From Macrotis lagotis (taxonomy: Eukaryota > Chordata > Mammalia > Peramelemorphia > Peramelidae): a stretch of DNA of 64,000 nucleotides. The notes under the pieces were generated by a model that had not been told where the DNA came from, ran no database searches, and worked only from the letters and a program-made list of their open reading frames with translations. The stretch spans positions 13,958,658-14,022,657 of the forward strand of contig NC_133659.1 of the NCBI RefSeq assembly GCF_037893015.1, in the 5' to 3' direction. The translations under genes and the position numbers were made by a program. Positions 46,455 through 58,200 of this stretch are shown here, one piece after another (position 1 is the first letter of the stretch; each line of letters begins with the position of its first letter).

Positions 46455-47600
46455 TCAGTTTATAGGCAAACTATGGCCTGCCACATACAGCCCTAAACTT
46501 AGCCTCTTTTTAATATGGTTCACAAGATAAAATTGATTTTTACATTTTTAAATGGTAGAAAAAATCAAAAGAACAATATTTTTTGATGTGAAAATATTGT
46601 GAAATCCAGATTTTTAGTATTCATAAAATTTTGTTGAGGCACAGACATTCTCATTGGTGTCCGTCTTATCTACTGCAGCTTTGCATCCCAGGGACAGAAC
46701 ATCCCATGGATTTTATTTATTACTTCCCACTGCTTGCTAGTGGCCCTACAAATCCCCCTTACAACTTGAGAACATTTCAAGTGCCATATATTCCAAAGCT
46801 CCATGACATCTTTTTAGTTTTGTTACCAGTGAGTACTCATCATGTCAAAAGAAGGAGAAAAAAGTTTTATCACAATTTTTTCAGCTGAGGGCTAAGGTTG
46901 AAATTTGTCTGAATGAGAATTTTCCTCAGTCATGATTATTGAACACTTTGGAAATTAGCTTTTCTTGCAGATTCGGTGTCTTTGAACGGACTCAACATAA
47001 AATTACAAAGTCAATCTGCTTATATGCAAAACTTATACTCAATTCAATGAACACAACTAACATGGTTTGAATCACAAGTAATATCAAACTTCTTTATTGC
47101 TTCTCATGTTGTCGGGGTAAAGAAGTTAGATCTCCATTCTCATACAAATTTACAGTAGATCTACTTTCCAGACCCAAGCTAATGCTAGGACTGGTTTTGG
47201 GACCTCGATGCAAGGGTGAAAAAAATCGTATTTAAAAAGCCATCGAACTGCAATGGACAAGCTTCCAGTTAACCTTCACATGAAATGATTCATTTTCAAT
47301 GTAATAAGGCAAAAGTCAACTTTCCAAGAGAAGAACCTGCAGGAATTCTGTCAAGATCTTCCAAATGATGAATCTGCTTCATTAAAATCATATGCTTCGG
47401 GACTGATATTAGTATCTGACAGTTCCAATCTGCATGAAGACATTTTCAAATATGAAATATGTAGAATCTCATTACAGATTACCATTAACAGATGAAATAT
47501 TCAATTAATTTTGAAGATAGAGAGCACTAACTTTGAACCCTAATCCACTGAAATGTTGTTCCCCTAAAAAGAATTTGATTCTGATTAATAAGCCTGTTAT
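46455..47600 (+). mobile_element. Probable hAT-Charlie DNA transposon fossil
   Basis: The left end (ggcaaactatggcctgccac, aaaattttgttgaggcacag) resembles the terminal sequence of Charlie8/MER-type hAT elements. Frame pieces KRRRKKFYHNFF and, at 47330-47520, NLQEFCQDLPND, LKSYASGLILVSDSS and HEDIFKYEICR follow the layout of the hAT transposase N-terminus and C-terminal dimerisation region. Multiple stops are present and the central catalytic part is missing or unrecognisable. Confidence 0.5.
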
Positions 47601-48169
47601 CACAAAAATTATTCTTATCATTATATTTTGAATTTCAGCAATAAAAACTGTCAAAATTTGTTTTCTCTCTAGATACCTAATTACATACTATCGTTTATTT
47701 GCCTCTTGCTCTACAAAGCCCTGACAATTTAGTATTTCATCCTTTACGAAGCTGGGTGACCTGTGATCTAAGCTGTCAAGAATTTTTTGAGTCATCTCAT
47801 TTCTTTTCCAATTTGTGTCATCCGCATGCCATCTGCATCTTCTTCTAAGTGGTTTATAAAGGACATTAAATAATAGCCCAGGCCCAAGTGTAAATCAGAG
47901 TTGATATTGAATAGTTAATGACTAAGCATTGGAGGTGGCTATTGAACCAATACTGAATCCACCGATCACCTAATGTGTATCTCTCCCTCTTTCTCATAAC
48001 AGCGTGAAAAATGTTTATCAAATGTTTCATTAAATTGTTAAGTAAACTATCTTTAACATTCAGCTTATAACTATCTCAAAAGGAAAGAAGGTTAGTGTGG
48101 CATGATTGAATAAGCCTCTTTGTTATCATTAGTTATGTTCAATAATCCATTTCTTGACTAACTTCCAAC
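47601..48169. other. Unassigned intergenic sequence
   Basis: No gene or repeat is recognised. Confidence 0.4.
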
Positions 48170-48600
48170 AGAACAGTAACATCAGGTTTTATTGTTATCA
48201 TTGCTTCTCTAGATACTTCCTAGTGACCAGATGTATAGGCCATTTCCAGTGTTTAGCTACAAAGATGTTCATACAGGAATTTCTTCTATTTTATAGTATG
48301 TAGTTACATGTGATCACTGTAACAAATGACTTTTCATTCATTCTAATTACCTTAGTCCCAGCAGGAAGAATCGAAATAAAAGGGTGGTACTGATTTCTGT
48401 TACTTTTTTTTAATGGATTGCCAGATGGGCTTCAATTTACAATTCAGTCAGTAATATAGTGGTGGGCCTGTTTTCCCACAGCTGCACCAGTATGGAATGG
48501 CATCATTTATTTTTATTTTTTTGCCAATTTAGTAGGTTTTCAGTAATACCTCACACCTGTTTTAGTTCATATTTCCTTGACTGTAAAAAAGTGCCAAATC
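48170..48600 (-). mobile_element. Old mammalian-type L1 3' region
   Basis: On the plus strand: ttagctacaaagatgttcat, tggattgccagatgggcttc, tgcaccagtatggaatggca and tttgccaatttagtaggttt. These are antisense L1 ORF2 C-terminal and 3' landmarks. Confidence 0.6.
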
Positions 48601-48709
48601 ATCTTTTTAGATTAAAAAAAGTTTGCAAGAATTGGTTTCATTCATTCAGCCAACATCATTAAGGATTTACTTTGTTGTACTGTGATAAATAGGAAAGGTC
48701 AGTTTACAT

Positions 48710-48860
48710 CACAGAATGTTAGAGTAGTAAGGGGCCTCGGAAATCATCTACTGATTTCAGCCCATACCTAAATTAGAATTGCTTCCAGAAGAACCTGGAA
48801 CATCAGAACTTCTGTTCTGACCACCAAAAGCAGGGGATTCACAATTTCCAAAATGGTCCA
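48710..48860 (-). mobile_element. L3/CR1 3' end fragment
   Basis: cacagaatgttagagtagta and ggggcctcggaaatcatcta. Confidence 0.65.
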
Positions 48861-49059
48861 CTGCAGTCAAGTACAAAGCTAAGTATTAGAAAGTTTTTTT
48901 TTTCCTGATGTCTTCATCTCTAAGTGTATGCAAAGGATATTTTTTTCTGTTCGTTATTTCCCTTCATTTCTATTGAAACTGCTGTGGAATACTTTATGAT
49001 GCCCCTTCCTATCTATTTTTTAAGCTAATAAACTGATATTTTATACTTTTTTTCTCATT

Positions 49060-49430
49060 GCCACTTCTGTGGGTTCCTTCAAGATGAAGTTGAAGTTCAT
49101 CCTTCCACTGGGGACTTTCTCAACCTTCACAGCCATTACCTTGTACTTTCTCCTCTAAGATGACTTCCTATCTACTCTTTATACATCTTGTATGATACCT
49201 GGTGAGCTCATTGAGAGGCAGATGGTTTTTTAATTTTGTGTCCCCTATTGTTTTGGACACAGTGACTATTTAATAAAAGTTTGCCTATTGTCTCCCCCAT
49301 TAGAATGAGAGATCCTGGAGAGGAGACAAAATTTTTTTTGGGGGGGGGTCTTTCTTTGTATTCCCAATATTTAGCAGTTTGCATGCAGTGCTTTATAAGT
49401 ACCAGTAGAATGACTTTTAATAAATTCTCC
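49060..49430 (+). mobile_element. Two L2 3' end fragments
   Basis: The first ends ggacacagtgactatttaat. The second has cccattagaatgagagatcc and gcagtttgcatgcagtgctt. Confidence 0.55.
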
Positions 49431-50425
49431 TGTCTATTAGTATATTTTTAAAAATTGAAGATTTTATGTGATTCTCTCAGATTTTATCACCTTATAAAAG
49501 TGATTTCATCTTGCTCTTTCTTAACCCTATGTAAATCAACTGTTTACTGATTCTGTGATCTCCATCATGTGGGTATAGTGGTCTTGCCTATGTTGGTAAA
49601 GGTCATAGTCAATTCATGGCTTCTCATTCTGTGGGATTCTTGAATTTTTCTTACTGGATCTTGCAGGAGGTTGGACAGTTGCTGGCATGCTGAGAATCTT
49701 CCTTCAGGTTTTAAAAAAAATTCCTGGGTGCCCGTAAACAGTTTGGTTGTCCATCTGTTCTCCTTCACTCTTACCATATAACCCAACACCCACCTCCATT
49801 TTCCTGGATGGCAGGCAAGGCTTTATTTGTCCTCAGCTCCAGTTTGCTTCCATTGCATTTCTCCATGATGTGCCATGATTCATAGGCATTGAGCATATGG
49901 TATAAACATTCAAATTCCTTTCCTCCAAATTGAAGAAGAGGTGACTCTTGCCGCAACAACTATAAATTCCTTTCCAGTTTCATCTTTGGATGTTTGTTTA
50001 ATACTTTAGTCTCAGTGATTTTTTTTCTTTTGCAAACCTGAGTCCCATCCTTGGGGGAATATTTTCCTATTCCACTAGGGGCCCAGCTTTAGAAATGAAT
50101 ATGGAGTAGCACTGGTGACGGTGGCAGAAATTAGAGGACTTGTCAACCATCTCTCTGGTCAGAAGAGAATCTTGGCTTTTATTTAAATGGTAATGAATTA
50201 GCTAGATAGAACTTGCTATGGATATATATTTTTAATAAATTTTAAACTTTGATTTCACTATATTCTGAAGACTAGTAATCATTTCAAAATCAGAAGGCCC
50301 AAAACTGGCCCAAGGGCAACATCATTGGAATTCTTTTGTGAATGGTAAAATTTAAAAGAGGATATAATTTGCTCCCAAGTACAGGGGTTGAGTTAAAAAA
50401 AAAATCACACTACAGAGTCAAAAGC
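49431..50425. other. Unassigned sequence just downstream of CACHD1
   Basis: No exon, repeat or RNA is recognised. It lies past the proposed poly(A) site. Confidence 0.4.
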
Positions 50426-50429
50426 AATC

Positions 50430-51963
50430 TACTAAACCCAACTTTATATACAGTTTATTTCACTAGCGACTGCAATTTTATACACAGTATAAAGGGACTT
50501 CTGAATAGCACACATATAGTTACTGACTGAACTCCTTAGGAACCACGTTTTACATTATACAGTATTAAGTACCCTATCATTAAAACAGTATTCCATGACT
50601 TACAAAAACCAAAGAAAACCCTACCAATAAATGGAGATTTACCATATTTACTGTGCAACTGTTTTTTATAACATAGCTGAATCACCAAATGTGAACTTAA
50701 AGTACAACTGTTATTAGAAAAATTAATTTTCAGTTGTGACGCTCCATGTTGTATTAGACAGATCTGATCAATCCCTGTACGAATTTCAAAGTAGCGTTAA
50801 GTTCCAGGAGATTGGTAGCAGCTTCTAATTAAGCTTCTAAATGAAACCTTTTATAAGGAATAGAATTTTCAGTACTTTGTCTTATTCTCTGTTGGGATAG
50901 CTAATAGCCTCTGAATCAAAATAAGATGTGATTTTCATTTATGGATTGTCTGGTGACCAGCCATGAGATGAAGTCCCTTGTCACAGAGGCTCCCAGGGTG
51001 GTAGACTCGGATCTCTTAGGGTGGGGTCAGCAACCTGGAGAAAAGTTGAGCTTGGAGAGTTCCAAAGAAGATATTGAAGCCTCTCTGGAAGAAGCTTCTG
51101 ATTTTCTTTTGCCCCTGCCTATGCCCATCAAACACACAGAAAGAATACTCTATTACAACACATGATGTCCACTCCTGCAAAATAACGTAATAAAGAATAT
51201 GTATGTAAACAAGTTCGAAGGATTTCTTCATTGTCCCATTTTGTGAAGTGGGGAAGTGGGAGCTTATTGGCTAAATGAGCAAGAAAATTCCTTGAGGAAA
51301 TTCTGTCACCCCCAAAACCGATTATATCTGTGGTTAATTTCTTTCAAATCTCTTCCCCCAAAGTTCATGAATGTTTGTCAATTCAATAAATAGTAGAAAA
51401 ATAATCCTTTACTTAGAAATTTTGAGAAGCATGGTTTCAACCTTATCCTTGTGGGTCCCATATAACAAATGCCAGCTGAATGGATCTTTTTTCCAAGGAG
51501 AATCTTGGGAGACAACCAAAGAAACTCAAATGGTTGTATGTAACAACTGGACATCTTGTCTTTGTAGGTCCCAGCTCTCATGGATTTACACTCTTCCAGT
51601 TAAGGAAAGTTGCATGGCCCTGGCTCCTGGACACATTCCTCTGGCTCCACTTGATGAAGGCTTTGAAAGTTTCATCCCTGTGTTTGGAGCTCTGCCTTCT
51701 CTCCCATTTTATTCAACTTATGGCAGGTCCATTAATCAGACTTTATTTCCCTTCCATTTCCAAGTCAAACTTAAATTCTCTTAATGCAATTTGTTGCTTT
51801 TAACCATTTTAAAACAAGCAGAAAATGAGTTTGACCACTCCTGGCAACACCTAGATAGCAGTTGTCTCTTCAACACGAATCTCCACCTTCCATGGTCCAC
51901 CACCACCCCACCCACTTTCTCCGTTTTCTCTTCCATCTTCTCTTCAAGGATAAGATGAGGTTG
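50430..51963 (-). other. CACHD1: CACHD1 3' UTR (inferred extent)
   Basis: From the stop codon leftwards there are about 1.5 kb with no recognisable SINE, L1 or CR1 sequence, unlike almost every other stretch of this size here. It ends at a consensus poly(A) signal with a GT/T-rich element downstream. Two further AATAAA hexamers on the minus strand, near 51747 and 51711, could give a short alternative 3' end of about 220-260 nt, but they lack an obvious U-rich downstream element. Open frames within it (for example 51016-51231 and 51371-51803) are incidental. Confidence 0.6.
50454..50459 (-). promoter_or_regulatory. Poly(A) signal AATAAA of CACHD1
   Basis: The minus strand reads AAATAAACTG here. 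About 40-60 nt further on, at 50415-50392, comes GTAGTGTGA followed by a run of T, a textbook GU/U-rich downstream element. Cleavage would fall near 50435-50425. I infer this is the main distal polyadenylation site. Confidence 0.6.
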
Positions 51964-52202
51964 TCAGCATTCTGCATCCACAGTATGTACTGTCACTGCT
52001 GCCTGTAAGTGGTGGTTGTGATGGAGGGTAGGGTGGTGTAATCGGTAGTGGTGGAACTTGTGGCTTAGTAGGGCTGCGGTCTGGGGAGGCGTGTCCAGAT
52101 CTAAATCCTCATCATGGTTTCCAACATCAACTCCGGCTGATAATGGGTCATTGTTTCCAGGAGGATTTTCACTGTCTTCTTGGGGACTCATTGTGCTATA
52201 AC
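51964..52202 (-). CDS. CACHD1: CACHD1 terminal coding exon and stop
   Basis: The acceptor follows a strong pyrimidine tract (tttctttcttctccag). The exon encodes 78 residues plus TGA. It starts YSTMSPQEDSENPPGNNDPL, continues through an acidic part (DVGNHDEDLDLDTPPQ), and then has a histidine-rich stretch in which about half of roughly 18 residues are His. It ends QAAVTVHTVDAEC. The terminal cysteine and His cluster are distinctive. The in-frame ATG near the start (52191) is an internal methionine, not a start codon. The sequence after the stop has the character of a 3' UTR. Confidence 0.87.
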
Positions 52203-55200
52203 CTGGAGAAGAAAGAAAAAGAAATTAGAAGCTTGTGGTGGTGGGGGAGCCCATGCCAATTAAGCAACAAACAAGATGTTTATTCAGTGGCTCTTAGGAA
52301 CTGTCCTAGGTTAGGTTAGATTGTACACTCCTTGAGGGCAGAAACTGTCTTTTGCCTCTTTTTATATGCCTAGTACTTAGTACAGTGCCAATACATAGTA
52401 AGCACAATTTACTGATTAATTAATTGCTAGGTACCAGGAAAGAAACATATTCCATGGGGAGGCTGAACTGTTTCACAGTGGAAAGGGTTTTGGGGTAGAA
52501 ACATTCTTCTCTGGGCAACCAGATAATGTGGTAGCTTGTGGAACTGGGAATCAGGAGTTCCAGTACTGCTTCAAACATGGACACGTCATGTAACTTCTAT
52601 CTACCTCTATTTCCATAATATTTAAAATGGAGATAATAAGAACACCTGCCCTGCAGGGGGTTGTGAGGATCAAATTGGTTATGAGTACAACTCTTTGTTA
52701 ATCTTAAAATGCCATTCAAATGTTTACTGTCATTATTATTACAATTGTGATTATTGGGCTTGTTAGCTTTTAAAAGCTGCAGTTGATGAAGAGATGCTGC
52801 AAAAGTGGACGTAGGTCCAGAAAGTCCTATGTGTGGGCATTGAGAATTTGAAAGGAAATAAAATCACCTTCCTCTTCCAACTCTCTCTTTCTATACAAAC
52901 AAACAAGACTACTCTAGCTCTCATCTGTCTCTTGAGCCCAGTCTTGCATCACCAATTGCCTACTAGACAATTCCACTTGGATATCCCAGGGCCATTTCCA
53001 ATCTAGTATCCAAAATGGCGTTCATCTTTTCCCCAAATTCCCTTCTCTTTAATGACCCTGCTCTTGTCCAGGGACCATAATTCTCTTAATCATCCAAGTT
53101 TACAACCTTCTTCTCCACTTTTCACTTTCACTCATCACCAAAGGGGTTGTGGCTTGCCTATGTTTATCCAATATGTCAATAGCAGAACTAGAGTCAGATC
53201 TCAGGTTTCATGACTCTGTTGAACAATATAAAACAAAGGTGAAGAAGTGGGGGATGGGAAATACAAAGGAGAGTGTGACCTTGAAGGGAGCTGGGAATTT
53301 CAGGAGGTAGAGGAAGGAGGACAAAGCATCTCAGTCTTGGATGGGGTTGCAACATGCACCAGAGGTTAGATATGGTGTCAGAGATTGGGGAAGAACAAAA
53401 AGGATTCCATCTTGATGGAAATGGACAGTAAACCAGGGAGAATAAAATAAAATCATCCTGAAGCCAGATGGGAAAGAGTCTGTGCCAAAGTGAAGAGTTT
53501 ATATGGTTCCTACCAGGAAAAGGGAGTCACTAAAATTCTTTGGAGGCAACTGGGTAACAGTGGGAGGTAACAATAAAATCATTTAACTGTGTTTGCCTGT
53601 TTCTCATCTGTTAAATGAGCTGTAGAAGGAGATGACAAACCATACCAATATCTTTGCAAAAAAAAAAAAAACCCTAAAGGGTTCACAAAGAATCAGCACA
53701 GCTGAAAAAACTCAATAACAACAAAACATCCTAGGAAGGGGAGTGCCATGGCCAAATTCATGCTTGAGGGTTATCATTTTGGTAGCTGCATGGAGTAAAA
53801 ATTGAAGAAGGGAGAATTTAGAGACTGGAAGACTAATTAATAAGCTCCTGCAATGATACAAATAAGAGGTCATGAGGCCCTGGGTCATAGTAGGAATCAA
53901 GTAATTGGAGAAGAGTCAGTTGTGAAAGGTGTCTGGAAGGTGGAATCAGTGACACCCTCGCATGGTGTAGGGATGGGAGAGTAGAGGAGAGAAGGGAGAG
54001 TATTTGAGAGATGTTATAAAGGCAGAAATGCTAAGAGTTGACAATTGAGTGGCTATGGGGGTGGTGAGAGTGAAGATTTCAGGAAGACATCTAGGATGGA
54101 AGCCTGGGTGGATGGATGGTGGTACCCTCCACAATAAAAGCAAAGTTAGGAAGAGACCGGAATTTGGGGGGGGATAGGGAAAAGTAGATATTGAAGTCAT
54201 TCTTAGGCAGATGGAGTTAAAGATGGCAACCACACATCCAGTTTGAAATGTCCAATAGCAATTGGAGATGTGACCGGTGGTCAGATATGCACAAGCTGAT
54301 CTCAGAATCCAAAGAGTAGGTACTTCATCCATGCTTGCTGAACCAAATCACATTTTCAAATGAATTATTTTAAAAGAAATCATTGGAGTGCAATGAATGT
54401 TTTCAAAGAAAAAGCTACAGAATTCAGGTCAGACTAAGAAAAGTAACTAGAGGGCAGAGGCCTGCATTGACTCTGAATCTCTATTGCCAGCATAGTCACT
54501 CCTCACTGGCGGATGATAGAAAACCAGCAACCACTAGTGAAGCAATCAGCTATTCTCTGTATAAGCCAGCTCGCCCTGTTTAAAGATTCATCCTTTTTGG
54601 TATTCTAAGGAATATGTTTGAAAAGAAAATGGCCTTGCTGATCAAAGGATTCAATTTCAAGATTCTGACACGTTTTTAAATATTGCAAAAAAAAAAAATC
54701 CCTTTCAAAGTTTCCAGAAGCGACAAGCCATGAATATTGCTGCCGCATTCACTGTTAGCATCAATCAGCCTCTCTCTGGGGCCGCAGAATTGATGCATTT
54801 GCAGACAGCCGAGCAGAAGGATTTTGTAGCTGAAAATCCAGGCCCACACAAAGACAAAGAGGGCGATTCTCTCTCCAGGCGAACGTCAGAAAGGCCTTTT
54901 GGAGAGTACAGAAAATACCTTGGTATTAGGAATTGAAGGGGGCTGTTTTCTTTGTTTTTTCTTTTTATTTTTATTCAAGGTAAGTGAAAAGTGGGTCTTT
55001 CAATGTCAATCACGCCTCAGGTTTGAAAAGAAATGCACATTGGAAATCCAAATCCAGATGGTCTGAGACAGCATTAAAAATGACTGGAAAGCAGATCCAA
55101 TGAGATAAACTTAGAGTGCCATGCAAATGCTGGCTATTGCTATTCTTGTTATGAAAGATGATCAACACTAGTAATGATCCCAGTTCCCATAAGAAGGGGC

Positions 55201-58200
55201 AGAATCGATTTTGGAATAGTATGTGGTGCCTTAGATAAGTCACCCACAATGAAGAGGTAGATCAGAAGAATTGTTCATAGCCTCTGTGGTCTCAAGGAGT
55301 CCTTGGTCATTCTGATGAAGTCAGTGGGTCCCTTCTCAGAAGAATGCTTTTAAATATATCAAATAAGATATGTTAGATTAACAAGAAACTGGTTATATTG
55401 AATTATAGCTCTCAAACTTTTTTTTTTGGCAAGGCAATGGGGTTGTGACTTGCTTTTTTTAAAGTAATTTCATTATTTATATTTTTAAATTGTTATTTTC
55501 ATTTTCAAATGCTCACTTTTTTCCTTTTGATTTTTGAAATGCAGCAGGGTTAAGTGGCTTGCCCAAGGTCACATAGTTAGGTAATTATTAAGTGTTTGAG
55601 GCCACATTTGAACTCAGATCCTAGCCACTCCATCACCTATCAGGCCCAGTTTTCAAACTCTTAAAACAAGTCATTTCCATGACCCCGGATTAAGAATTCC
55701 TCAGCTTGGCATTTAAAGTCCCTCTTGCAGTCTGATGGTCACTCACTCACCTTTTCTGACTCCCCACACATTATTCCCCTTCACACATTTTCTTCTTTGA
55801 CTAATTTTGGCTCCTTGGTGTTTTCTGAACTCATAATCCCACCCCTTGTCTCCATGTCTTTGTACTGGCCATCCGTGCTGCCATTTCCATTTCAGTGAAT
55901 CCCTAACTTCCTGGCAGACTTGACTGAGGCCTCACATCCCAGAGGAGGCCTGTCCTAAACCCCCTTGGGGTTAGTTCTTGTTCCCTACCGAAATTCTCTG
56001 TAATTACTTTTGCAAGCTACCAAACGCATAGTAGATCCTTGGTAGATGCTTATTGCCTAATTTCAACCCCCTTTCCCCACCGGCAGAATGGTGAGAGGGA
56101 ACCTTGCTTTTATCCCCAGTTCCTTGCATACAGTAGGTGCTTAATAAAAGTTTGTTGAATTGAATTTTCTCAAGTCTCTGAATTCTTTCTACCTGATAAG
56201 ATTTTAGAGAATAGGGAACTCCCAAGGGAAGAAACACCCTCTGGCAGTCTAGGCTGCCATTTTCAAGGCTAGGATGCTGCCTGGAGTGTAGACAAGTTCA
56301 CTCACTCAGACTTATGCCACAAAGATGTGTTGGGTGGGACCTGACCAGAAGTCTGCTGCCTTGGAGGCTGCCTATCTACCCCACCATGCTGCCGTCTTTC
56401 TCGTCCTCAGACAGAGCCAGAGAGAAGGAGCAACAAGGACCTGCTTTCAAAAACATGGGTTGGGTTACAGAGCTAAATGAGAGTGTCCACTTTGCCCTCC
56501 CCTGAGCAGTCCTGGGTGTCAGAATGGGCTCAAACCACCCTTTGGCCCAGCTTGTTGAGGACACAGGAGTCTCAGTGGCTCAAGGTGGTGGATTTCTGGA
56601 GCCTGCCACCCTCTCCACCTTCCTCTGATCCCACAGGGAGCCAATTTCCATACTCAGGGAGAAGGAGCTACCGATGAGAGGGATGAGATAAAGGGAATCC
56701 AAAGCTTGAGCCAAAGCTACCTAGTGTCTTTCTTTGTTCCCCTTCCCTCATTCAGTAAGATAAGGTGATGGTTAATGGATCATCTTATACTTCACTCTGG
56801 GCTCTCTGCAGGAACCTACACAATCTCTGCTGGCAGCGAGGGCTACAATGAACTAGGGAGAGGGACTAATTCCCTGTTTTCTCTAAATTTGGAGCAAGCA
56901 TCCCTGGATATGAGATGTCACAAACCAGGCTCTTTTTTGTTTTTTTTTAGAATTTTGCAAGATAGTGGGGTTAAGTGACTTGTCCAAGATCACACAGTTA
57001 GGAAATTATTAAGTGTCTGATGCCACATTTGAACTCAGGTCCTCCTGACTCCAGGCCTAGTGCTCTATCACTTGCACCACCTAGCTGCCCCGAGGTAGAA
57101 ATAGTAGTGATGCCCATTTCAGACTTGGTCACTTGGTCTATACAATGTACACTTTATAAGTTCATTTTCGGGGTCTCCCACCTGTTTATGGTTCCACCAC
57201 TTTGGAGATAGAAGGGATCTTGGAATGGGAATGCCATTTTTAAAGTCAAAGCCTCTAGTTTACAAAATATAATTGAGCTTTAAATTTTCTTTCTTATCTA
57301 AATTAGTGTCTTTGGCTTTTGCTTCTAGGAATTTTCCAACCATTATATAATCTCATTCTGTTGAAGCAGTTACTACCACCACCTTAATTGGAGCCTGCCT
57401 TCAAAGGAGCCTGCCTCCTGTGAGGAAAATCATGTATACAGAAATACAAGGTGTGTCCCCAAAGTCTTGATGCAGTTTTAAGCTATGAGCATAAAGTATC
57501 TAAAAGGTGGAGTGAGGAAGGAAGCATCCTAAGCTTGGGGGTGCAGCCTGTGCCCAAGGAGCAGAGGAGTGGGATGGGAAGAGTCAGAAGGTTGGCTTGG
57601 CTATATGTTCAATAAACAAGGGAGCTGTCCATGGTGGTATCTCAGTGGTTCCCTAGTTCTTAGGAAGACCATTTCACTAAAAGACCTTCAAATATTAATT
57701 CAGGCTCCCTTAGAATACTTCTGGGAAAAGAGAACTCCCTAATTCCAAGCAAGCACAATCCATTTTAGGGATCACTAGAAATCTGCCTCTCTGTGACTGT
57801 CTTGGCATGTTCTTTCACCCCTACCCCCCAGGGTCTAGCACAGACATTGTCCCATAAACAAATGCTTGTCCAGTTGTAATGAATCATTCTGGAGGCCCCA
57901 GAATAGACTTGAAGTCTGGAGGCATGAGTAACCATGACTTCTTGGTCCAGGTCTAGCTTGGGGTTCTCTGTCTGAAGGGTGTTGACTGGGTAGTACTGGC
58001 CACAGATGGCATCGTGCTTAGAACTGTTTACCTAGTGAATGAATCCCAGGGTTTGGGCCAACTGGCAATGTTGGTGTTGGGTCACTGTCTAGCCTGGGGC
58101 CTGATGAGCTTGAGGTCTGGGAATGAGTCAGTCATCTTTTAGAGGGACCACAAAGATGTGTCTGAGGCAGAATTGAGCCCTGGGTAGCCTAGGCTCTGAT

